From NCBI GenBank assembly GCA_028277195.1, contig JANQGS010000072.1, positions 1-7,391 of the forward strand: a stretch of 7,391 bases of DNA. Direction: 5' to 3'. Position 1 is the first letter of the stretch. The number at the start of each line of letters is the position of its first letter. The translations under genes and the position numbers were made by a program. Of this stretch, positions 1 to 6,272 are shown piece by piece. This stretch comes from Candidatus Gastranaerophilales bacterium (GTDB lineage: Bacteria > Cyanobacteriota > Vampirovibrionia > Gastranaerophilales > UBA9971). The notes under the pieces were generated by a model, which ran no database searches, was not told the DNA's origin, and worked only from the letters and a program-made list of their open reading frames with translations.

Positions 1-178
1 TATTTGGTATGGCTGGGGAAATTCTGCAATGTTTAAGTGCATAGATTTCCCTTGACTTTCTTCCTATATAATTAAAAACAATTTAGCCGGGAAAATTGCT
101 ACATTGACAGGTAACAGCAAGCAGGGCGGGCAAAAATTTTGCCCACCCTGCAACTACAACTTTTTTTAATTGTTATGT
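1..178. other. Left-edge noncoding spacer
   Basis: No convincing gene lies in this stretch. All three plus-strand frames stop within the first 55 bases (for example TAG at 42-44 and TGA at 53-55), so at most the last few codons of a gene entering from the left could be present, and I cannot tell which frame would be real. The only clear structure is the hairpin at 121-151 described separately. A weaker 5-bp inverted repeat (TTGCT 96-100, AGCAA 116-120) sits beside it. Confidence 0.5.
121..151 (-). terminator. Hairpin, probable terminator of the GH57 gene
   Basis: Two 15-base arms (121-135 and 137-151) are complementary except at one position, giving a GC-rich outer stem and an A/T inner end. 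It begins 28 bases beyond the GH57 stop codon. The single odd position is a G-U wobble if the minus strand is transcribed but a C-A mismatch if the plus strand is, which favours an RNA from the minus strand, i.e. the GH57 transcript. Against this, the minus strand lacks a good U-run just after the stem (tail TTGCTGTTAC), while the plus strand has seven Ts at 161-167 after a 9-base gap. It may therefore work in both directions or be only a 3'-end stabilising hairpin. Confidence 0.5.
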
Positions 179-1885
179 TTACATATACAGCGGCATTAAC
201 CGCTCAGTCTCCTGCGGGGTCTTCCCCTCCTGAATTGAAGTAAAAACCCGGTAGTCAATATCCGCAAACGGGTTATCAACTGACTCTAGCTGCTGTAAAT
301 AGCCATCATCAATTGAATTATTCTCTATCATGCGAGCCAGGGTCTCAAAGTTTTCCTGGTGCTTCCTGAAGCGCTCAACCGCATAATCGCGCGCCTGCCA
401 GGTGGTTACGAGGAAAGGCCAGTCGCTGCTCTGCAACAGGAGGCTCTCTCTTACCATCTGGTTTAAAGCCCTGTGCAGCAGCTTATCCTCGGGGATTGTC
501 GGGTATTTTGAAACAATACTCTCAACCCTTCTTTCAGCGCTGTGAATAACGGGCCACATCCACTCGGTCTGGTGGTTCTGCCATACCCAGAAATGACCGC
601 CCTGTCCCCAGGAGCTTTCCGGGAGCTGGACTCCTGATTTCGGAGGGTTTTCATCAAGGTATTCGCTTGCTGTACTCCTTTTTACGGCTTTATTCAGCTT
701 TTTAATGGTCTGCTTAATGAATTCCACGCCTTCAAACCACCAGTGGCCATACAGCTCGGTGTCAAAGGATACCATAACCAGTCCTTCTTCCCCCGTGGCC
801 TTTTTATAGTCATTTAACCTGTGGAAAATAATGTTTGTATAGTGGTCTGAATTTTCATTTATTCTTGACATAGCCAGCACCGGGTCATACAGCATTTTTT
901 CGCCTAAACCGCAGGTTGGGCTGGTTATTCTCCAGTAATGCAAACCGGATTTGTCGTCTTTTTTATGGAATTCCCTGTAGCAGCCGTCACCCGGGTAGCC
1001 GTCAGCCGCTGACCATACCTGGTAGCCGCCTTCGTGATTCCTGCCCATAACAGCAACCCGGGCCTCGGGCATCCAGTATGCCTCGTATGTGGTAAGTCCG
1101 GTAGCTTCCCTTGCGGGCAGCGGGATATATTCGATGTTCCCGTAAATGCCTATTGAGCGGGTGCTTCCTGTTGGCACGCCGCCTTCTATCTGGTGGGACT
1201 CGACAAATACGTATTCAATTCCATTGTTTTGCAGTGAAACCTCTATAGCCGGCCTGTAATACTTGCTTCCGTCAGGCGCTGTGGCAACATAGCCGGGCCT
1301 GTAAGCGCATTCAGGCATCCAGGCTCCTCTTGGTTTTCTTCCGAAAAGTTTTTTATAGGCCTCCACACCGGTTTTAAGCTGGGCATTAATCGAAGAATCC
1401 CTTGATAATAGCGGCAGGAAGCCATGGGTGGCGGCTGATGTCGTTATTTCAATACAACCTAAATCCTGAAGCCTTCTGAATTCACCTATAACGTCCCTGT
1501 TGTACCTGTAAAAACTGTCTTTTATGTTATTGAACCAGTCAAAGTAATACTTTGCAAGGTATTCAAGGTGTTGCGAATGGGCAACACTGTCATTGGGGTA
1601 GCGGTTTACGTCTTCCCGGGCTGCCCGGATTCTTGCGTTGATATAGTCTTCAAACCCCTGCTTGAGGTGCTCATCGTTTAATTGTTCAGCCAGGATAGGG
1701 GTCAGGCCGATAGTCAATTTGGCTTTAATTCCTTCTTCAAGTAATTCATTTATAGCATTTAAGAGTGGAATATAAGAGTGAGCCATGCACTCATAAAGGT
1801 TTTCTTCTCCAAACGGCCACATTCCCGCTTTCCTGTAGAAAGGGAGGTGGCTGTGAAGCATAAATACGAAATTTCCTACACTCAT
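179..1885 (-). CDS. GH57 family 1,4-alpha-glucan branching enzyme (DUF1957 type)
   Basis: Cytoplasmic enzyme of glycogen/alpha-glucan synthesis. It is expected to cut an alpha-1,4 link and re-attach the piece by an alpha-1,6 bond. The five GH57 regions are visible in order: HSHLP at residues 11-15; ITTSAATHGFLPLL at 147-160; W-M-P-E-C-A-Y-R-P at 189-197 with E192 in the place of the catalytic nucleophile; SFDTELYGHWW at 373-383 with D375 in the place of the general acid; and the aromatic WGQGGHFWVWQN at 426-437. The helical C-terminal part carries LLLQSSDWPFL (482-492), typical of the DUF1957 branch. The length of 568 aa is normal for the family and no signal peptide is seen. The ATG is preceded by a GGAGG (minus strand, 1892-1896) six bases away, which fixes the start. 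No other glycogen gene is in the window, so the gene appears monocistronic. Some GH57 members of this branch hydrolyse more than they branch; whether the catalytic-loop tyrosine needed for branching is present needs an alignment. Confidence 0.93.
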   Translation of the reverse strand: MSVGNFVFMLHSHLPFYRKAGMWPFGEENLYECMAHSYIPLLNAINELLEEGIKAKLTIGLTPILAEQLNDEHLKQGFEDYINARIRAAREDVNRYPNDSVAHSQHLEYLAKYYFDWFNNIKDSFYRYNRDVIGEFRRLQDLGCIEITTSAATHGFLPLLSRDSSINAQLKTGVEAYKKLFGRKPRGAWMPECAYRPGYVATAPDGSKYYRPAIEVSLQNNGIEYVFVESHQIEGGVPTGSTRSIGIYGNIEYIPLPAREATGLTTYEAYWMPEARVAVMGRNHEGGYQVWSAADGYPGDGCYREFHKKDDKSGLHYWRITSPTCGLGEKMLYDPVLAMSRINENSDHYTNIIFHRLNDYKKATGEEGLVMVSFDTELYGHWWFEGVEFIKQTIKKLNKAVKRSTASEYLDENPPKSGVQLPESSWGQGGHFWVWQNHQTEWMWPVIHSAERRVESIVSKYPTIPEDKLLHRALNQMVRESLLLQSSDWPFLVTTWQARDYAVERFRKHQENFETLARMIENNSIDDGYLQQLESVDNPFADIDYRVFTSIQEGKTPQETERLMPLYM

Positions 1886-2047
1886 TGTTTTCCTCCAGGT
1901 TTTAATGTAAGTTTATTAAAATACATCCAGTGATGCTTATTTATGAGGTTTTTATCTTTTACGATACAATAAATTTAAACAAAACATATTAAAAAAACAA
2001 TACATAGTCAGCTAAAACCAGAAAATTTTTATACTTCTTTTTTAGAA
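1886..2047. promoter_or_regulatory. Divergent spacer between GH57 gene and nanE
   Basis: This 162-bp AT-rich spacer must hold the start signals of both flanking genes, which point away from each other. The only clear element is the GH57 ribosome-binding site at 1892-1896. For nanE I see TATACT at 2030-2035 and TACAAT at 1965-1970 as possible -10 boxes, but neither has a good -35 at 16-18 bases. No strong minus-strand promoter can be named. The promoter role follows from gene arrangement rather than from a consensus match. Confidence 0.4.
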
Positions 2048-2746
2048 ATGAATAAAATTTTAAACATCCTGAGAAAAAAAATTATAGTATCATGCCAGGC
2101 AACAAAGGGCGATGCCTTTTACGAAGAAGACTGCCCGGGTGCAGTCATAAAAGCCGTAATCAAAGGCGGCGCAGGGGGTTTGCGGCTCGCCGGGGTTAAG
2201 GATATACGGGGGGCGAAATTGTTTACTGATATTCCGGTTATAGGGATTACAAAACCCGAGCCCTTGCCTGAAAACCCGGAAAATACAGTTTACATAACTT
2301 CAACATTCAATGAGGCAAAGCAAGTTTCCGGGGCCGGGGCTGATATTATCGCAATAGACGGAACTCCCAGGCAAAGGCCCGAGGAAAACCTTGAGCAATT
2401 AATACATAAAATAAAACATACCCTTAATAAGCCTGTTATGGCTGATATATCAACGCTTGATGAGGGGATAAGCTGTTCTGAGATGGGCGCTGATATTATT
2501 GCAACCACACTTTCAGGATATACAGGCTATACCCTGGATAAAAACAATGGAGAACCTGATTTTGAGTTGCTAAAAGAGTTAATAAACACTATTAATCTCC
2601 CTGTAATACTGGAAGGACGGATATGGACACCTGAGCATGTAAAAAGGGCCTTTGACTTAGGGGCTTATGCGGTTGTAATAGGCTCTGCAATAACAAGGCC
2701 GGAATTTATTACAAGAAGATTTGTTAAACTCGGGAAAGCAGGTTAG
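2048..2746 (+). CDS. nanE: N-acetylmannosamine-6-phosphate 2-epimerase (NanE)
   Basis: Cytoplasmic TIM-barrel enzyme interconverting N-acetylmannosamine-6-phosphate and N-acetylglucosamine-6-phosphate. It usually serves sialic acid/ManNAc breakdown, and could work in reverse to make ManNAc-6-P. The 232-aa length fits the family (about 220-235). Landmarks: VSCQA with Q17; GGLRL with R46; GITKP with K69; MADIST with D132; LEGRIW with E189; and the C-terminal phosphate-binding IGSAITRPEFITRRF at 211-225. R46, K69 and E189 are in the positions of the arginine, lysine and glutamate that characterised NanE enzymes use in the active site (assigned by eye). The start has only a weak ribosome-binding site (AGAA just before ATG). 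No sialate lyase, ManNAc kinase or transporter is beside it. Its stop overlaps that of the convergent pilin gene by four bases. Confidence 0.92.
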   Translation: MNKILNILRKKIIVSCQATKGDAFYEEDCPGAVIKAVIKGGAGGLRLAGVKDIRGAKLFTDIPVIGITKPEPLPENPENTVYITSTFNEAKQVSGAGADIIAIDGTPRQRPEENLEQLIHKIKHTLNKPVMADISTLDEGISCSEMGADIIATTLSGYTGYTLDKNNGEPDFELLKELINTINLPVILEGRIWTPEHVKRAFDLGAYAVVIGSAITRPEFITRRFVKLGKAG

Positions 2747-3483
2747 TAATCAACATCGTTGTCTATTAATATCTTTGCCGTGCAGCCGATACCTGAACCT
2801 CCGCTACCGAACCCTGCTCCCGGGTCACATTTAGGTTCTCCATCAACTGTTGCGTACGCTTTATCATCAGGATGCCCGGCAGGCACAACAACTCCTGATT
2901 TTGTTATCCACCAGTCAAAATAATCCCTGCCTATCTGGTTTGGCCCTTTATGCCCGTTAATATCAACTCCTATTCTTCCGCAAGTAGTTTTTAACAGTCC
3001 TGTTCCACTGTGGCTTTTATCATTGGAACAGTTTGGCGATGAGGGAAACCCATTTATTAATATACTGCTTCCGTCAGATAATATCCCCCTCCCTATGCCG
3101 TTCGATTTATCCTTATAACCCTGGTCATCACCATTTAGCCTCTTATAAATTACGGAGGAAAAGCACCCCTGGTCTCCTGCTGAACCACAATCTTTATTTA
3201 ATTTTAAATAAGGTTTTATTCCAGTCCATGGCTTGTCCATAGTTCCGTCAAAATCCCCGCAGGAGAGGAGATTGCCCATGCAGTTATTATCTTCCGCATA
3301 TCTTAATAATGCCCGGTTTAACAAAGAGTAATTTTTTTTAACCCTGGTGACAGTCTCCATATCCTGGTAACTCTTTAAAAGCGCAGGTACGGTTAAACTC
3401 GCCAGTACTCCTATAACAGCCAGTGTTACCAGCGTTTCTGCCAGTGTAAAGCCCCTTAAATAAAAAAAATTCTCTTTCCTCAT
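2743..3483 (-). CDS. Type IV pilin-like / type II secretion pseudopilin
   Basis: Secreted filament subunit with a prepilin signal. From the chosen start the protein is 246 aa: a short basic leader (MRKENFFYLRG), prepilin peptidase site G11/F12, Glu at mature position 5 (E16), then the hydrophobic helix TLVTLAVIGVLASL followed by TVPALL. The globular part has eight cysteines (C68, 75, 99, 107, 152, 168, 219, 234), so up to four disulfides. It also has a DINGHKGPNQIGRD motif (174-187), possibly a turn or metal loop, and a glycine-rich tail ending GCTAKILIDNDVDY. An upstream in-frame ATG at 3567 would add 28 residues in front of the leader, but the ATG at 3483 has an AAGGA six bases away and yields a standard class III leader, so it is preferred. 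No other pilus or secretion gene is adjacent, so this is an orphan minor-pilin-type gene; its cargo or filament is unknown. Resemblance to Vampirovibrionia pilins is from memory. Confidence 0.88.
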   Translation of the reverse strand: MRKENFFYLRGFTLAETLVTLAVIGVLASLTVPALLKSYQDMETVTRVKKNYSLLNRALLRYAEDNNCMGNLLSCGDFDGTMDKPWTGIKPYLKLNKDCGSAGDQGCFSSVIYKRLNGDDQGYKDKSNGIGRGILSDGSSILINGFPSSPNCSNDKSHSGTGLLKTTCGRIGVDINGHKGPNQIGRDYFDWWITKSGVVVPAGHPDDKAYATVDGEPKCDPGAGFGSGGSGIGCTAKILIDNDVDY

Positions 3484-3489
3484 GCTTTT

Positions 3490-3494
3490 TCCTT
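3490..3494 (-). promoter_or_regulatory. Ribosome-binding site deciding the pilin start
   Basis: On the minus strand this reads AAGGA, inside AAAAGGAAAAAGC, six bases before the ATG at 3483-3481. It supports the internal start over the ATG at 3567, and that start gives a correctly placed prepilin peptidase site. Confidence 0.7.
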
Positions 3495-3519
3495 TTATAA
3501 ATATTATTAGTCTATATAT

Positions 3520-3551
3520 ATTATATATGATTATCAGGCTTAATTCATCAA
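3520..3551 (-). promoter_or_regulatory. Candidate pilin promoter
   Basis: Minus-strand TTGATG (3551-3546) lies 18 bases before TATATA (3527-3522) and 20 bases before a perfect TATAAT (3525-3520). The -35 matches the housekeeping consensus at four of six bases. It would give a leader of roughly 30 bases before the pilin ribosome-binding site. The region is almost pure A/T, so chance matches to a -10 are common. The spacing is either acceptable with the weaker -10 or too long with the perfect one. Confidence 0.3.
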
Positions 3552-3611
3552 TTATTTTGCAGGGCAATTTTTTACCTTTACATGTTTTATCTTATTATTG
3601 GCCTGTAAAAA

Positions 3612-5075
3612 ATGCCGGTACGCCTGATGCCCAATGTCCCTCAAACACTAACAACAAGTTTCTGGAATAGCCCCTTCCTTACAAAGGGGCTAAAAGTCCT
3701 GGAAAAACCCGCATATAAGTATGCCGCCCTATCCCTTATCACAATGGGTATACCCAGGGCATACGTGGATTTTACGCGTAATGACGCTATAGGTTGGGAA
3801 ACAACAAGGTATGAACTGGCAGGAACTGCTATAAACTATCTTTTGCCGGGCTTTATAGCTTATGGGATAGGAAAACTGGTTGAAAAAACAAACGCCCCCC
3901 CCGGTATTCAAACAGCTTTCTGGGCAGACAACAGAAGCATTGAGGCGTTATATGAAAACTGGAAAAAAACAGGCGCTACGCCGGGGTTTATAAGGGAAAC
4001 CCTGGCCCAGATAGAGGGAGATACAGGCAAAGACCGCCTTAAAAAACAGGCCGGGCAGCTTGAGAGAATAATCTCAGATAATAGTCTAAATAAAAAAGAG
4101 GTAAAATCAGGCCTGGAAGATATAAAAACCTCTATAGCAAGGCAACTGGGCGTAAGGGACAACATTAAGCTCTCGGGAAGCGGTGTATATACCTCTGTTG
4201 ACAAGCTGGTGGACAATATATATGACATGACGGGCAAAATTTTCAATGAGAGCAGCGAGTTGACAGAAAAAGCTATCGCCAAACTTAAGCTCACAAACAA
4301 TGTAAAAACCGTTGGGGCGCTGGCTATAGCCGGTGCAATGACATTCGGCCAGCAGTTTGTCAACCGCTTTATAACACGGGAAGAAACCGGCATGGAGGGA
4401 TATATAGGCTATTCTGACTTAAAGGACAAACTCAGGTATTCTGAGTGGCAGAAAAATAACAATGTTGATACAAAGCAACCGGCATTTACAGGCTACGGGA
4501 CGTCAGGCTACGGGTTTGACGGGATTTTCCCGAATAACACCCAGATAGCAGGTTATATGGCGCCTTTATCATTCCTGGGGGCACTATCAGCTGCCAGGGA
4601 CGAGAATGAATTACTGGAGAGGTTTATAAGAAACGGCTCAGCGCTTGTAAATATTTTCCTCATCCCGGGCATAGCAGGGAAAATAGCCGCATTATTCACA
4701 AAAGAAAAAGACGATATCATGGACAAACCCGGCAGGTTCTCCGATATCCTAAGCAACAGGGTCAAGTCATACAAGGAAATCGAGGCATACGCGTACAAAA
4801 CAGGCAAATCATTCGATAAACTCATAAAAGCCAAGAACATGACTAAATTTGCGGAGCTGGCCTACGCGTTAATAGCGGTAGGGCTGGCAGTGCCGTGGTT
4901 TACAAAGACCATAGTCGACAAGCAGCATGAAAAAGAGCTGCGACTGAACGGCCAATTAGCCGAGAACAGGGGAAATTCCCTGCTCGTTAAAAATTCAGGC
5001 ATAATAAAAAACATGACGCAAAATCCCGGTTCACAAAAACCTTTTGACGATTTCATAAGGCTGCATTCCGGCTAA
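3612..5075 (+). CDS. Unknown protein with several membrane-type segments, 487 aa
   Basis: I do not recognise a named family. Hydrophobic stretches lie at about residues 36-52, 71-89, 232-247, 313-326, 343-362 and 413-433, so it is probably a membrane-associated or integral protein with two clusters of segments. Between them (about 100-225) is a charged, helix-forming region rich in Lys/Glu (for example KKEVKSGLEDIK). A Gly/Tyr-rich patch lies at 262-305 (GYIGYSDL; GYGTSGYGFDG). The stretches R56-G80 and R329-G353 look alike: both are 25 residues, begin with R and a polar residue, share a Glu at the eighth place and end L-hydrophobic-P-G, which hints at an internal duplication. There is no N-terminal signal peptide. 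TAA at 3606-3608 stops the frame just upstream, so ATG 3612 is the first possible start; M6 is an alternative. Neither has a clear ribosome-binding site. It is divergent from the pilin gene (128 bp) and convergent with the next gene. Confidence 0.8.
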   Translation: MPVRLMPNVPQTLTTSFWNSPFLTKGLKVLEKPAYKYAALSLITMGIPRAYVDFTRNDAIGWETTRYELAGTAINYLLPGFIAYGIGKLVEKTNAPPGIQTAFWADNRSIEALYENWKKTGATPGFIRETLAQIEGDTGKDRLKKQAGQLERIISDNSLNKKEVKSGLEDIKTSIARQLGVRDNIKLSGSGVYTSVDKLVDNIYDMTGKIFNESSELTEKAIAKLKLTNNVKTVGALAIAGAMTFGQQFVNRFITREETGMEGYIGYSDLKDKLRYSEWQKNNNVDTKQPAFTGYGTSGYGFDGIFPNNTQIAGYMAPLSFLGALSAARDENELLERFIRNGSALVNIFLIPGIAGKIAALFTKEKDDIMDKPGRFSDILSNRVKSYKEIEAYAYKTGKSFDKLIKAKNMTKFAELAYALIAVGLAVPWFTKTIVDKQHEKELRLNGQLAENRGNSLLVKNSGIIKNMTQNPGSQKPFDDFIRLHSG

Positions 5076-5076
5076 G

Positions 5077-5123
5077 AAGATTTCAAATTAATTAAAATTA
5101 TGCTGGAGTATCTAAATCTTTTT
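5077..5123 (+). terminator. Weak hairpin in the convergent gap, possible terminator
   Basis: AAGATTT (5077-5083) and AAATCTT (5114-5120) form a perfect 7-bp inverted repeat around a 30-base AT-rich loop, immediately after the stop of the 487-aa gene. The right arm runs into a stretch of Ts (5119-5123). The stem is AT-rich and the loop is long, so termination would be weak at best. It is the only candidate in the 59-bp gap between two convergent genes. Confidence 0.2.
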
Positions 5124-5134
5124 CTTCTGTCGAG

Positions 5135-6091
5135 CTACCAGGGGGGGTTTTCCTTTTTCCCCAGGGCTTCCCTCAATATTTCCAGTAGTTCTTCTTTTTG
5201 CCCGGAATTCAGGTCCTCTACAAATTCTGCTAATTCCGATACTCCTCTGCTATCTTCCTCTGCCGGTTCATAGCTTGCTATAGCAGTATTTATCCTCTCT
5301 GTAAGGTTTAATTCTTTAAAAAACCAATGATTTTTGCTAGACCACCATCCAACTTGTTTACTCCAGTCTTCTAAATCTTTATGTCCATAATATTGTGTCT
5401 TGTTTTCCTTAAATGCAGCGAAAACATCTAAGAATAAGTTGTTATCGCCATTCATACTATCGAGTATTCTTTGTGCTGTTGTTATATGATAAGAGTCCAT
5501 ATCCCATGATGATGCTACTTGTGTAAAAATTGCATGTAATGAATCAGCTATTAAATAAGGGTCTTGTGACTCTATTACCGCATCTGTAACCTTTTCGATA
5601 TAAGTCTCCCTTCTACCTGAATCCAGTGTATATAACCATTGCGGTAAAGTTTTATTACGAAAATTTGCCCTATTACGGCTAATAATATCGAGCATTGTTA
5701 TTAACTCATCATTATCTACACCCATCATGTAATCGATGGTTTCATTATCTTTAAAAACTCTATCCATAGCATCAAATAATCTGTCGATTATAAGTCCGGT
5801 CTGCCTGTCGAGGCCCGGACTCGCAGCCCCTCTGTGAGCTCCTCCATATCCCCTATACTCTCTATACCCTCCAGACATTCCCCCGCCTTGCGACCTTTTA
5901 TTTTGAGCTTGTTGTGTATACAGTTCTACAAATTCTTCTGTTGAACCCCTTTGGACAGCTGCTACCATCTCAGGAGTAATCCCTAACCGTCCTAATTCCT
6001 CGTAAGGGTTACTACTACTAACACCAGGACCAATACCTGAACCGGTAAACGGCATTCCTGGATACCTGGTTATTGGGATACCTGCATTCAT
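5135..6091 (-). CDS. Unknown soluble protein with Gly/Tyr-rich linker, 318 aa
   Basis: Not recognised. No signal peptide or membrane segment is visible. Three parts can be seen. Residues 1-30 are rich in Gly, Pro and Ser (likely disordered). Residues 30-62 form a short helical patch (NPYEELGRLGITPEMVAAV). Residues 67-90 are a Gly/Arg/Tyr linker (GGGMSGGYREYRGYGG). The rest, 95-310, is acidic and helix-forming, with a Trp-rich patch (W243, W249, W250, W256) and a final amphipathic helix (GQKEELLEILREAL). The ATG has a strong GGAGG (minus strand, 6099-6103) seven bases away. By hand count, bases 5281-5760, coding for the helical part, are about 33% G+C. The N-terminal coding part (5761-6060) is about 48%, and sampled lines of the neighbouring 487-aa gene are about 45-52%. 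It could be an acquired or fused domain, or a fast-evolving one. It shares a divergent spacer with the 316-aa gene. Confidence 0.8.
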   Translation of the reverse strand: MNAGIPITRYPGMPFTGSGIGPGVSSSNPYEELGRLGITPEMVAAVQRGSTEEFVELYTQQAQNKRSQGGGMSGGYREYRGYGGAHRGAASPGLDRQTGLIIDRLFDAMDRVFKDNETIDYMMGVDNDELITMLDIISRNRANFRNKTLPQWLYTLDSGRRETYIEKVTDAVIESQDPYLIADSLHAIFTQVASSWDMDSYHITTAQRILDSMNGDNNLFLDVFAAFKENKTQYYGHKDLEDWSKQVGWWSSKNHWFFKELNLTERINTAIASYEPAEEDSRGVSELAEFVEDLNSGQKEELLEILREALGKKENPPW

Positions 6092-6160
6092 TTTTCCCCC
6101 TCCTTACCTATAAAAAATATTGAACTTTATCCCTTCTTTAACTATATAAACAATTTGTTT

Positions 6161-6183
6161 TTACAAAAATTGCCTTTTTGTAA
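6161..6183. repeat. Perfect 9-bp inverted repeat, possible operator
   Basis: TTACAAAAA (6161-6169), spacer TTGCC (6170-6174), TTTTTGTAA (6175-6183). The arms are exact reverse complements with a 5-base centre. It lies close to the middle of the divergent spacer, where a dimeric regulator could act on both genes. It could equally be a hairpin in an RNA. A/T richness raises the chance of coincidence, but the terminal TTAC/GTAA pairs and the full 9-bp match make it worth noting. Confidence 0.45.
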
Positions 6184-6260
6184 TATTTCTTTACATTTAT
6201 TGCGTTCAGGGGCATTTTTCGCGGCCTTGCTGCGTTTATTTATATAGGAAGTAATTTTTT

Positions 6261-6267
6261 GGGAAGG
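6261..6267 (+). promoter_or_regulatory. Ribosome-binding site supporting a TTG start
   Basis: GGGAAGG lies five bases before the TTG at 6273-6275. No ATG or GTG in the same frame has comparable support, so translation of the 316-aa protein most likely begins at the TTG. Confidence 0.6.
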
Positions 6268-6272
6268 TTGTT

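Larger units (their letters stand above)
6092..6272. promoter_or_regulatory. Divergent control region of the 318- and 316-aa genes
   Basis: This 181-bp spacer separates two genes transcribed away from each other, so it should contain both promoters. It is very AT-rich except for 6200-6235. Possible elements are TATATA at 6241-6246 (rightward -10, about 25 bases before the start codon, but with no good -35), TTTACA at 6190-6195 (rightward -35 without a good -10), and TATAGT on the minus strand near 6147-6142 (leftward -10). None forms a convincing pair. The inverted repeat at 6161-6183 is listed separately. Confidence 0.4.

Noticed and set aside
52..72. TTGACT followed by TATAAT, looking like a promoter
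   Set aside because: The gap between the two hexamers is only 9 bases, against about 17 needed, and no gene begins downstream on the plus strand.
3484..3567. Extended N-terminus of the pilin from the ATG at 3567
   Set aside because: It would place 28 mostly hydrophobic residues before the basic prepilin leader, lacks a ribosome-binding site and overlaps the candidate promoter; the ATG at 3483 fits much better.
3908..4393. 161-codon open frame on the minus strand inside the 487-aa gene
   Set aside because: It is fully contained antisense in a longer coherent gene, shows no motif, and its Ser/Leu-rich composition is typical of an antisense shadow.
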